Of a DNA stretch of 6,282 bases, positions 1 to 6,282 are shown piece after piece. Each line of letters begins with the position of its first letter. The stretch's first letter is position 1. The stretch comes from JBFELU01 sp041572755 (GTDB taxonomy: Bacteria > Actinomycetota > Acidimicrobiia > Spongiisociales > UBA11373), in NCBI GenBank assembly GCA_041572755.1, contig JBFFRY010000059.1:1-6282 (forward strand), read 5' to 3'. The position numbers and the translations under genes are program-made. The notes beneath the pieces were generated by a model, which saw only the letters and a list, made by a program, of their open reading frames with translations, did no database searches and was not told the origin of the DNA.

Positions 1-1
1 C

Positions 2-1729
2 GGCGCCGCCGCCCGCCTGCTGATCGAGATCGTTCCCGAGGGCTTCCTCTACGACCGTGTGCCCGTCCCCAACCGCCGCGAGGCGGCCCAGCGCCTCGCC
101 CGCCAGATGTACTCCCACGGTTCGGCGGCGATCGAGGTGACCGACCCGCCAACCCACCAAGACCTCATGACCGCGCTGGCGGTGGTATCCGCCGATCCCG
201 ATGACCGCGATCCCAACGATCACCTCCGCGATCGGGGGGTGACCTCGATCACCTTCCTGCGCCGGGAGCTGCTGGCCCAGCGCAGGGGGCGAGCCTCGGA
301 CGACGGGGTCGCCGTCGACGGCGGGGGTTCGACGCCGGGCACCTTCGCCCACGAGCTGCTCGATGCGCACGAGGACGACCCGGAGGCGCTCGCCCGGCGC
401 TTCGTCGACGAGTATCGCCGGGTCTACGACCTCGTCGACGCCGCCGACCACTGGGGCCGCGAGGAAGTGGTCCACGCCTTCATCGACACCTTCTTCAATC
501 TCCCCCGGGACCATCAGGGTGCCGTCCTCCAGGCGATGGTGGTCAGCCAGGATCGAGACGACAGCCTGCTCTTCATCGACCAGCTGGGGAGCACCGAACT
601 CGGAGAGCTGGCTCGCCAGCTCTCACCGCAGGCGCAGAGCCTGCTCATCGAGTACGCCCGGGTGGCCGCCGAACACGCCGAGAGCCAGCATCACGGCGAG
701 CTGCTGCGGCTCATCGCCGAGGCCGGCACCGCCGGGATCAGCGAGACGGTCACCGGAAGGGTCGACAGCGCGCTCCGATCCGACTCGGCCGGCACGGATA
801 CGAGAGAAGCGGTGGCGCGGCTCCGGGCGATCCACCCCAACCCCGCCCGGCACTTCGAATCCGGAGTGAACGTGATGCGGGGGCTGATGGCGCTCGCAGC
901 CGAAGGCGACCTGCCGCCGCGTCTGGCGGTGGTGTGGGCCGCCAAGGTCACCGACGCCATCCGTGACGATCGGCTCGAGGACGCCGACCGATGGCTCGGT
1001 GCGCTGGGGGGCCTCAACCTGCCTTCCGGGCATCGTCGCGTGCTCCTGGATGCCCTCGCCGCGGTGACGGACCGCCAGGTCCTGTGGCGGGTCATCGACA
1101 CGATGGGAGTGGACGGGGACGAGCCGGGAGCCGTCGTGCGCAGAGCCGCACCGCTGTTCATCACCGATGCCTTGATCGAGCAGCTCGCCACCGAGGCTTC
1201 GGGGCAGGCTTTCCAGCGCCTCACCACCGCGCTGACGGGTGTCGCCGGGACTCGGCCCAACGCCGTCGCCGCACATCTCGGTGACAGCCGGGCCCGAGTG
1301 GTCCGTGCGGTGGTCGGAGCGCTGGGGCGATCGGGGCACCCTCAGGTGGTGGCGCCGATCCTGCCCAAGCTGACCCACCCCGACCCCGGAGTGAGGGCTG
1401 CCGCCCTCGAGGCGTCGGCTCTGCTGGAGCCGGCGAGCTCAACCGTGCCGCTCCTCACCGCCCTTCGGGACCCCGCCGAGGAGGTCCAGATCAAGGCCGC
1501 CAAGCTCCTCGCCGAGGTCTCGGATCACCGCATCGACTCGGCGCTCATTGTGCGGCTCAACGAGAGCCGCGACGGCGGGGAGCGGATGGCGGTGGTGACG
1601 GCCCTGGGAAGCCGCACCACACCGGCGGCACGGGAGGCGCTGGAGGGCCTGGCGTCGGGCTTCGCCCTCACCAAACGGACCCGGATGCTGCGCCGCGCCG
1701 CCCGGAAGGCACTCAAAGGAGCCTCATGA
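2..1729 (+). CDS. HEAT-repeat protein paired with HD-GYP protein (5' end outside window)
   Basis: The reading frame is open from base 2, and 575 residues are visible. A GTG at 59 could serve as a start, but the codons before it encode sequence (window residues 8-19, ending FLYDR) that aligns with the neighbouring HD-GYP protein, so the true start is probably upstream of the window. Window residues 1-65 form a small alpha/beta-looking domain. Residues about 100-400 are Leu/Ala-rich and look helical, with no recognised catalytic motif. The C-terminal part, about 415-575, carries HEAT-type repeats, for example the units around HPDPGVRAAALEA (near base 1375) and RDPAEEVQIKAAKLL (near base 1465). 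HEAT repeats form superhelical protein-binding scaffolds. No signal peptide or membrane segment is visible, so a cytoplasmic location is likely. The stop codon overlaps the HD-GYP start (ATGA), so the inferred role is as a partner or regulator of that enzyme. Family assignment is good for the C-terminus; the specific function is unknown. Confidence 0.85.
   Translation, partial: GAAARLLIEIVPEGFLYDRVPVPNRREAAQRLARQMYSHGSAAIEVTDPPTHQDLMTALAVVSADPDDRDPNDHLRDRGVTSITFLRRELLAQRRGRASDDGVAVDGGGSTPGTFAHELLDAHEDDPEALARRFVDEYRRVYDLVDAADHWGREEVVHAFIDTFFNLPRDHQGAVLQAMVVSQDRDDSLLFIDQLGSTELGELARQLSPQAQSLLIEYARVAAEHAESQHHGELLRLIAEAGTAGISETVTGRVDSALRSDSAGTDTREAVARLRAIHPNPARHFESGVNVMRGLMALAAEGDLPPRLAVVWAAKVTDAIRDDRLEDADRWLGALGGLNLPSGHRRVLLDALAAVTDRQVLWRVIDTMGVDGDEPGAVVRRAAPLFITDALIEQLATEASGQAFQRLTTALTGVAGTRPNAVAAHLGDSRARVVRAVVGALGRSGHPQVVAPILPKLTHPDPGVRAAALEASALLEPASSTVPLLTALRDPAEEVQIKAAKLLAEVSDHRIDSALIVRLNESRDGGERMAVVTALGSRTTPAAREALEGLASGFALTKRTRMLRRAARKALKGAS
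1715..1721 (+). promoter_or_regulatory. Ribosome binding site of the HD-GYP gene
   Basis: AAAGGAG lies 4 bases before the ATG at 1726, inside the last codons of the HEAT gene. It is a strong Shine-Dalgarno match and supports both the chosen start and coupled translation across the ATGA overlap. Confidence 0.75.
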
Positions 1730-3090
1730 GCGACCGACCCGTGACCCCCCTGATGACCGCCCTGCGGCGGGCCGCCTCCTACGCCCGACTCTACGGCCCC
1801 AACCATGCGCTGACCGCCACCGCCTGTGCCGAAGCCGCCGAGTCGGCCGGCCAGCTCGCCGGCGCCCAGGAGCCGGCCGTGCTGGCGATCAAGGACGACT
1901 CGCTCTTCCTCGACCGCCGTCTTCTGGCAACCACCTCGCTCGAGTTCAACGGGCTGCTCAAGGCGGTGCAGGCTGCCGACATCGAGTCGATCGTGTTCAC
2001 CGGCCGGACCGACCCGGCCGACGTCTCGGCGCTGGTCGCCATGATCAGCGGCCTCAACGAGGCCTACGAGGGTGGCGAATCGATCGCACTCAACACGGAG
2101 CTCATCGGGTCGTCGGATCTGGCGCCTTCCCCCACCGCCGATCTGCGCCGTTCCTACGCCAGCTCCCTCGATCTGCTGCGCCACGTGGGCAGCACCGTGC
2201 GATCCGGGGGCCGCCTCGACCTCGAAGTGACCTCGGACACGGTCAACACCCTCCTCAACAAGGCCCTGGAGCAACCCACAGCCGCGCTCCTCCTGGCATC
2301 CGTCAAGAGCCACCACGAGTACACCTACTACCACTCGGTGAACACCTGCATCCTGTCGCTGTCGCTGGGGCGCCTGGCGGGGCTCTCCGGCGACGATCTG
2401 CTGCTGCTGGGCATGGGTGCCCTGCTGCACGACATCGGCAAGATCGAGGTGTCCACCGCGGTGCTGTCGCACCCGGGGCGCCTCAGCCCGGAGCAGTGGG
2501 CGGAGATCCGCCGCCACCCCCAGGTGGGTGCCCAGGCGATCCTCGAAGCAGCCGGGTCCGGCCAGGAGGTGGCCGCCGCGGTCGCCTTCGAGCACCACGC
2601 CCGCTTCGACGGATCCGGGTACCCGCGGCTGGTGTACCACGAGCACACCCACGACGAGCACGAGTCGGCGCAGGGACCGCAGCACTTCTTCAGCCGGCTG
2701 GTGGCGGTGGCCGACACCTACGACGCCATGACCACCCGCCGCTCCTACCGCCGGGCCGAGCCGCCCAGCCGGGCCCTCCACGTGCTGCTGAGCGCCGCCG
2801 GCACCTCTTACGACCCGGACTTCACGCTGGCGTTCCTGCACATGATGGGGCTCTATCCCCCCGGCTCGTTCCTGCGCCTCGGTGACGGCCGGGTGGTGAT
2901 GGTCACCGACCCCGCCCCCGACCCCGATGAGGCCCCCACCGTGGCGGTGGTGGCCGACGCCGAGGGGCACCGGGTCGCCATGCCGGAGCCCATCGAGATC
3001 GTCCGCACCGACATCGCCGCCCAGTTGTCGCCGGGTGACGTTGATCTGGAACCGGCCGAGGTGCTGGAGCTGCTGGCGACGGCCGCTTGA
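1726..3090 (+). CDS. HD-GYP domain protein, putative cyclic-di-GMP phosphodiesterase
   Basis: The protein is 454 residues long and probably cytoplasmic, with no membrane segments. HD-GYP enzymes hydrolyse cyclic-di-GMP using a metal cluster. Residues about 5-110 form an N-terminal domain shared with the upstream HEAT protein. The HD-GYP domain spans about 195-360. Visible landmarks are YTYYHSVN with H203, LLHDIGK with H235/D236/K239, RRHPQVGA with H264, HHARFDGSGYP at 290-300, and VADTYDAM with D330. All the usual His/Asp metal positions therefore appear present. Two oddities stand out: the common HHE is HHA here (A292), and an insert of about 11 residues rich in His and acidic residues (305-313) follows the GYP motif. 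A C-terminal extension (about 366-420, MMGLYPPGSFLRLGDG) matches a tail I recall from HD-GYP proteins of this type. The ATG is supported by AAAGGAG and the 4-base overlap with the HEAT gene. Domain identity is firm; activity on cyclic-di-GMP is inferred from family. Confidence 0.92.
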   Translation: MSDRPVTPLMTALRRAASYARLYGPNHALTATACAEAAESAGQLAGAQEPAVLAIKDDSLFLDRRLLATTSLEFNGLLKAVQAADIESIVFTGRTDPADVSALVAMISGLNEAYEGGESIALNTELIGSSDLAPSPTADLRRSYASSLDLLRHVGSTVRSGGRLDLEVTSDTVNTLLNKALEQPTAALLLASVKSHHEYTYYHSVNTCILSLSLGRLAGLSGDDLLLLGMGALLHDIGKIEVSTAVLSHPGRLSPEQWAEIRRHPQVGAQAILEAAGSGQEVAAAVAFEHHARFDGSGYPRLVYHEHTHDEHESAQGPQHFFSRLVAVADTYDAMTTRRSYRRAEPPSRALHVLLSAAGTSYDPDFTLAFLHMMGLYPPGSFLRLGDGRVVMVTDPAPDPDEAPTVAVVADAEGHRVAMPEPIEIVRTDIAAQLSPGDVDLEPAEVLELLATAA

Positions 3091-3093
3091 GGC

Positions 3094-3924
3094 TCAGATC
3101 CGGTAGCCGGCCATGATCTCCTCGTATCCGCCGCGATGGGCGGACACCGCCACCTCCTCGGCCGCCGGGTTGGCCGGGTCACGCTCGCCGCGGCTCTCGT
3201 CCCGATACACCAGGCCCACCGCCATCCGCCCCTCGGCGTCGAGCCGGGTGGCGGTGGCGAACGCCGCCGCCCGATCGCCGGAGTCGTAGCCGGGGATCCC
3301 CTCCAGGTCGCGCAGCATGCTCTCGATGAGCGGGTAGGTGTCGCGGTAGGTGACGCAGGGGGAGATCACCTCCAGGAAAGCGAACCCCTTGCGGTCCCGG
3401 GCGTGCTCCAGGGCCGCCACCGCCAGGCGTCGCAACTGGTCGGGCCATCCGGCGTAGCCGCGGGCCACAAAGGTGGCGCCGGGCACCGACAGCCCGATCC
3501 GCACCGCATCCACCGGCACCCCCAGCCGGGGGGCGGTCGGTGACGGCTGGCCCTTGGTGAGTCCGTAGGTGCCGTTGTTCATCACCACGTACACGAACGA
3601 CGGGTTGCGGGCGAAGGTGTGCACCAGGTGCCCCATCCCGATGGCGTAGCCGTCGCCGTCGCCGCTGGCGGCGATCACCGTGAGTTCGGGGTTGGCGAGG
3701 TGCACCCCGGTGGCGGTGGGCAGGACCCGGCCGTGGAGGGCGTGGTAGCCGTAGGTGCCCATGTTGTTCTGGATGGTGCCGGAGCAGCCGATCCCGGCCA
3801 GCACCATCACCCGGTGGGGTGGGATCTCCAGCGATCGCAGCGCCGCCTCCAGCCCGCTCTGCACCCCGAAGTGGCCGCACCCGGCGCACCAGATGGGCAC
3901 CGCCGGCTGGTAGGTGGCCGTCAT
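3094..3924 (-). CDS. korB: 2-oxoacid:ferredoxin oxidoreductase beta subunit (KorB type)
   Basis: This is the thiamine-diphosphate subunit of a CoA-dependent 2-oxoacid oxidoreductase, which oxidatively decarboxylates a 2-oxoacid such as 2-oxoglutarate or pyruvate to an acyl-CoA and passes electrons to an iron-sulfur cluster. It has 276 residues, shorter than mycobacterial KorB. The N-terminal WCAGCGH motif gives C13 and C16; with C47 (GIGCSG) and C190 (SPCVTYRDTYP) these match the four [4Fe-4S] ligands known in two-subunit enzymes of the Sulfolobus type. The ThDP/Mg motif runs from GDGDGYAIG (88-96) to NNGTYGLTKGQ (116-126). No ferredoxin domain is present, so this single cluster is the expected exit for electrons. 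The ATG at 3924 overlaps the korA stop (ATGA), and GGAG lies 8 bases before it. The open frame runs further upstream, to about 4638, but that part is antiparallel noise inside korA. Substrate cannot be fixed from sequence; the symbol follows family convention. Confidence 0.93.
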   Translation of the reverse strand: MTATYQPAVPIWCAGCGHFGVQSGLEAALRSLEIPPHRVMVLAGIGCSGTIQNNMGTYGYHALHGRVLPTATGVHLANPELTVIAASGDGDGYAIGMGHLVHTFARNPSFVYVVMNNGTYGLTKGQPSPTAPRLGVPVDAVRIGLSVPGATFVARGYAGWPDQLRRLAVAALEHARDRKGFAFLEVISPCVTYRDTYPLIESMLRDLEGIPGYDSGDRAAAFATATRLDAEGRMAVGLVYRDESRGERDPANPAAEEVAVSAHRGGYEEIMAGYRI

Positions 3925-5690
3925 GATGCCCGCTCCAGGTCGAGGATCCGCTCCGCCAGCTCCCCGGGCCGGAACGGCACGCCGTCGCAGCGCAGCACGC
4001 CGCCAAGCCGGTCGGCGGGGGCGCCGGCTTCGGTGAGGAGCCGGGCCAGCTGCCCCTCGGCGTTGTGCTCCACCACGTAGGTGCGCTCCCGGGAGTCGAG
4101 GAACTCGATGGTTTCTTCGAGGATCGGGTGGATGGTGCGGGGCCGGAAGCCGGCCACCGCCACCCCGGCGTCGGCCAGGCGGCCGGCGGCGGCCTGCATC
4201 ACCGCCGCCTCGAGCCCGATCCCCATCAGGCCGATGGGGGCGTCGGGCTCCCCGAAACGCACCGCCGGCGGCAGCGAGGGGCGAATGGTTTCGATCTTGC
4301 CGAGACGTTTCTGCATCATCCGCACCCGGTTGGCGGGGTCGGTGCTGACCTTGCCCCACTCGTCGTGCTCGTTGCCGGTGACCAGGCTCATCCCGCCCGG
4401 GGTGCCCGGCAGGGCCCAGGGGGACACCCCGTCGTCGGTGATCAGGTAGCGCCGGTACTCCGCCAGCCCGGCCACCTCGTCGGGGGTGAGCCGGGGGCCG
4501 TCTTCGAGCGTGATCGCAGCGAAGTCGAAGGGCGCCACCGTGGCAGCGTCCTGGGCCACCGCCTGGTCCAGCACCAGGTACACCGGGCCCTGGAGCCGTT
4601 GCGCCACGTTGGTGGCCAGCGCCGCCAGTTCGAAGCATTCGGTGGGGTTGCCGGGGGCCAGCACCACCCGGGGGAAGTCGCCGTTGCCGCCGTGGACCAC
4701 CATCTGCAGGTCGCTCTGCTCCGGCTTGGTGGGCATCCCGGTGGTGGGCCCGGCCCGCTGGCAGTCGACCACCACCAGCGGCACCTCGGCGCCGCCCAGG
4801 TGGCTCACCCCTTCCTGCATCAGTGAGATCCCCGGCCCGGAGGTGGCGGTCATCGCCCGGGTCCCGGTCATGGCGGCCCCGATGGCCATGTTGATGGCGG
4901 CCAGCTCGTCCTCGGCCTGCACCGCCACCCCGCCGTATTCGGGGAGGCGCCGCTCCAGCCAGTCGAGGATCTCCGAGGCGGGGGTGATCGGGTAGCCGGT
5001 GAAGAACCGGCCGCCCGCCGCCAGGAAACCCAGGGCGAGCGCCTCGTTGCCGGAGATGAAGATCCGCTCCTCGGTCTCGGCCCGGTCGAGTTCCCAGGGC
5101 CCCTCGCCGGGAGCCAGGCCCTGCTCGGTGGCGTGGCCGAACCCCGTCTCCAGGGCCCCCACGTTGGCTTCGACGACGGCCGGGGCCAAGCGACTGAGCC
5201 CGGCCCGCAGGGTGGCCACCGCCTCACCGTCGTCGACCCCGAGGAGCCGGGTGAGCACCCCGAAGGCCAGGCTGTTCTTGAACAGGTCGCGGCGCAGGTC
5301 CCGCACCGCCAGCCGCCCGAAGGGGACCCCCAGCACCCGGGCCCCGTCGGGAAGGAGCCCCTCGGGGGGTGGTCCCAGCGAGGAGTCGAACACCACCGCC
5401 CCCCGCTCGTTGAGCAGCGGCGCCCCCCTGGCGACGGCTTCCTCGTCGAAGGCCACCAGCAGGTCGATGCGGTCCCCGATGCACCCCTGGGACCGGGTGC
5501 ATCCCCGCAGGAGAGCGGCGGCGTGCCCGCCTTTGATCCGCGACGCCACGTCGCGGGCCGAATACAGGTGGAAGCCCCTGGAGCTGAGCAGCCGGGCCAG
5601 CAGGTTGACCACCGTCAGCGACCCGTCGCCGCCCTGGCCGGCCACCATCACATCCAGGTCGGAGACCACCCGGCGGGTCACCGTGGTCAC
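3921..5690 (-). CDS. korA: 2-oxoacid:ferredoxin oxidoreductase, fused gamma-alpha subunit (KorA type)
   Basis: The 589-residue protein carries two domains that are separate subunits in some archaeal enzymes. The gamma domain, about 12-195, has the glycine motif AGQGGDGSLTV (17-27) and SRIKGGHAA (50-58). After a linker, the alpha domain (about 209-589) has ISGNEALALG (212-221), the substrate-loop motif GYPITPASE (232-240), QAEDELAAINMAIGA (258-272), TATSGPGISLMQE (281-293) and RAGPTTGMPTKPEQSDL (312-328). All are hallmark motifs, so the subunit looks intact. It pairs with the downstream beta subunit to form the active enzyme in the cytoplasm. The GTG at 5690 overlaps the stop of the FrhB-like gene (GTGA) and has GAGGAG 8 bases upstream. 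The next in-frame Met (M15) would cut into the first beta strand before the glycine motif. The open frame continues to about 6035, but that part is antisense-frame overlap with the real upstream gene. The 2-oxoacid substrate (2-oxoglutarate, pyruvate or a branched-chain acid) is undetermined. Confidence 0.94.
   Translation of the reverse strand: MTTVTRRVVSDLDVMVAGQGGDGSLTVVNLLARLLSSRGFHLYSARDVASRIKGGHAAALLRGCTRSQGCIGDRIDLLVAFDEEAVARGAPLLNERGAVVFDSSLGPPPEGLLPDGARVLGVPFGRLAVRDLRRDLFKNSLAFGVLTRLLGVDDGEAVATLRAGLSRLAPAVVEANVGALETGFGHATEQGLAPGEGPWELDRAETEERIFISGNEALALGFLAAGGRFFTGYPITPASEILDWLERRLPEYGGVAVQAEDELAAINMAIGAAMTGTRAMTATSGPGISLMQEGVSHLGGAEVPLVVVDCQRAGPTTGMPTKPEQSDLQMVVHGGNGDFPRVVLAPGNPTECFELAALATNVAQRLQGPVYLVLDQAVAQDAATVAPFDFAAITLEDGPRLTPDEVAGLAEYRRYLITDDGVSPWALPGTPGGMSLVTGNEHDEWGKVSTDPANRVRMMQKRLGKIETIRPSLPPAVRFGEPDAPIGLMGIGLEAAVMQAAAGRLADAGVAVAGFRPRTIHPILEETIEFLDSRERTYVVEHNAEGQLARLLTEAGAPADRLGGVLRCDGVPFRPGELAERILDLERAS
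3933..3936 (-). promoter_or_regulatory. Ribosome binding site of korB
   Basis: GGAG on the minus strand lies 8 bases before the ATG at 3924, within the last codons of korA. The match is modest, but its spacing supports this start over longer in-frame alternatives. Confidence 0.5.
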
Positions 5691-6282
5691 TCCGCCGTCT
5701 CCTCGGGCGGGGCCCCGGGTCCGGTGGTGTAGAAGGTCTTGGGGTCGAGGTAGCCGAGGGCCTCCCGCTCGGCGAGGGTGGGCATCTGGGCGGGATGGGG
5801 GCGGTTCTTCTTCTTGTCGGCCGACAGCTTGCGCAGCAGGAACATGCCCCGGGGCTCGTCGTCGAGGGGCCGGGTCTCGATCATCCCGGCGTCGATGGCC
5901 GCCTGCAGCGCCCGGTGCCCGGTCTCGTTGCGCACCACGGTCATGGTCCACCCGTCGATGCCGATGCCCCCGCAGGCGACGTCGGCGTGCTCCACCCCGT
6001 AGTCGAGGCAGTAGAGGCAGGCGGGCCGGGCCCACTTGCGGTACTGCTTCAAGGAGGCGTTGATCACCTCGCCCCCATCCAGGGTGACCACCACCTTGCC
6101 CTTGATGTTGATGTTGCGGATGGCGAGCGGGTCGACCTCGATCAGCTCCCCGAGCCTGATGAGGCTCTCGTGGGTGAACGCCTCGGAACAGAACAGCCCG
6201 ATGACCAGCGAGATGTGGTCGCGGTACCAGTTGGCCATCTCCAGGCGGATGCTGGAGTGCTGCTGGAGGCGGACCCCGTCGA
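5687..6282 (-). CDS. Coenzyme F420 hydrogenase/dehydrogenase beta subunit family protein (FrhB-like; 5' end outside window)
   Basis: A total of 197 residues are visible, and the frame stays open through the right edge. The first Met in the window (base 6238) is therefore probably internal, as 14 codons precede it and the family usually has a further N-terminal region. Counting from that Met, the sequence shows the FrhB/FdhB C-terminal pattern: ISLVIGLFCSEAF (C17), NINIKGKVVV (42-51), RPACLYCLDYGVEHADVACGG (C74, C77, D79, D86, C89), then GIGIDGWTMTVVRNETG (91-107). In this family such proteins bind FAD and iron-sulfur clusters and exchange electrons with the deazaflavin F420; the cysteines seen are plausible cluster ligands. 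A polar tail of about 60 residues follows, with a KKKNR stretch. The stop overlaps the korA start by 4 bases. The context suggests it is the F420-side electron module of a KorAB complex, which is inference. Other family members use ferredoxin or other partners, so F420 specificity is not proven. Confidence 0.85.
   Translation of the reverse strand, partial: DGVRLQQHSSIRLEMANWYRDHISLVIGLFCSEAFTHESLIRLGELIEVDPLAIRNINIKGKVVVTLDGGEVINASLKQYRKWARPACLYCLDYGVEHADVACGGIGIDGWTMTVVRNETGHRALQAAIDAGMIETRPLDDEPRGMFLLRKLSADKKKNRPHPAQMPTLAEREALGYLDPKTFYTTGPGAPPEETAE
5699..5704 (-). promoter_or_regulatory. Ribosome binding site deciding the korA GTG start
   Basis: GAGGAG on the minus strand lies 8 bases before the GTG at 5690. 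It lies within the last codons of the FrhB-like gene and selects the GTG over the longer open frame. Confidence 0.65.

Noticed and set aside
1525..2970. A 481-codon open frame on the minus strand opposite the HEAT and HD-GYP genes
   Set aside because: The translation is low-complexity, rich in Gly, Val, Arg and His, with no domain. It lies antisense to a protein with clear HD-GYP motifs and is typical of third-position GC bias.
3091..3120. Possible hairpin at the convergent junction (short CCGG and GATC repeats)
   Set aside because: The stems are very short and imperfect, no T-tract follows on either strand, and such palindromes are common by chance at this GC content.
3925..4638. N-terminal extension of korB in the same frame
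   Set aside because: The residues are Arg/Gly/Pro-rich noise inside korA. The WCAGCGH motif at the usual distance from the N-terminus and the ATGA overlap fix the start at 3924.
5691..6035. N-terminal extension of korA in the same frame
   Set aside because: It overlaps the well-conserved FrhB-like gene in another frame and has no domain. GTG at 5690 with GAGGAG and a GTGA overlap is the better start.
4999..6063. A 354-codon open frame on the plus strand opposite korA and the FrhB-like gene
   Set aside because: The translation is Ser/Arg/Pro-rich with no recognisable family, and it overlaps three well-supported motifs sets on the other strand. It is a shadow frame.

Overview
The window is very GC-rich and fully coding. 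The high-GC codon use, together with an F420-hydrogenase beta-type protein next to a fused-type KorAB, suggests an actinobacterium, possibly Acidimicrobiia or a relative. This placement is inference; there is no rRNA or other marker gene in the window.

The layout is two convergent gene blocks that meet with only 3 bases between their stop codons (3091-3093). The plus-strand block (2-3090) encodes a HEAT-repeat protein, cut by the left edge, followed with a 4-base ATGA overlap by an HD-GYP-domain protein of the cyclic-di-GMP phosphodiesterase family. The two proteins share what looks like the same N-terminal domain: about 54 positions align without a gap. They look like a translationally coupled signalling pair.

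The minus-strand block (6282-3094), read right to left, encodes three proteins. The first is a protein with the C-terminal domain of the coenzyme F420 hydrogenase/dehydrogenase beta subunit (FrhB family), cut by the right edge. The second is a gamma-alpha fused 2-oxoacid:ferredoxin oxidoreductase alpha subunit (KorA type). The third is the thiamine-diphosphate-binding beta subunit (KorB type). The three are joined by 4-base overlaps (GTGA and ATGA), so they are probably made in fixed proportion.

The most interesting reading is that the FrhB-like flavoprotein passes electrons between the 2-oxoacid oxidoreductase and the deazaflavin F420. That would make a 2-oxoacid:F420 oxidoreductase module in place of, or in addition to, ferredoxin. 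This function is inferred from fused gene order and intact motifs. No ferredoxin gene is visible in the window.

I found no RNA genes, mobile elements, CRISPR arrays, repeats or convincing terminators, and no non-coding stretch longer than 3 bases. Promoters of both blocks must lie outside the window or be internal and unrecognised.
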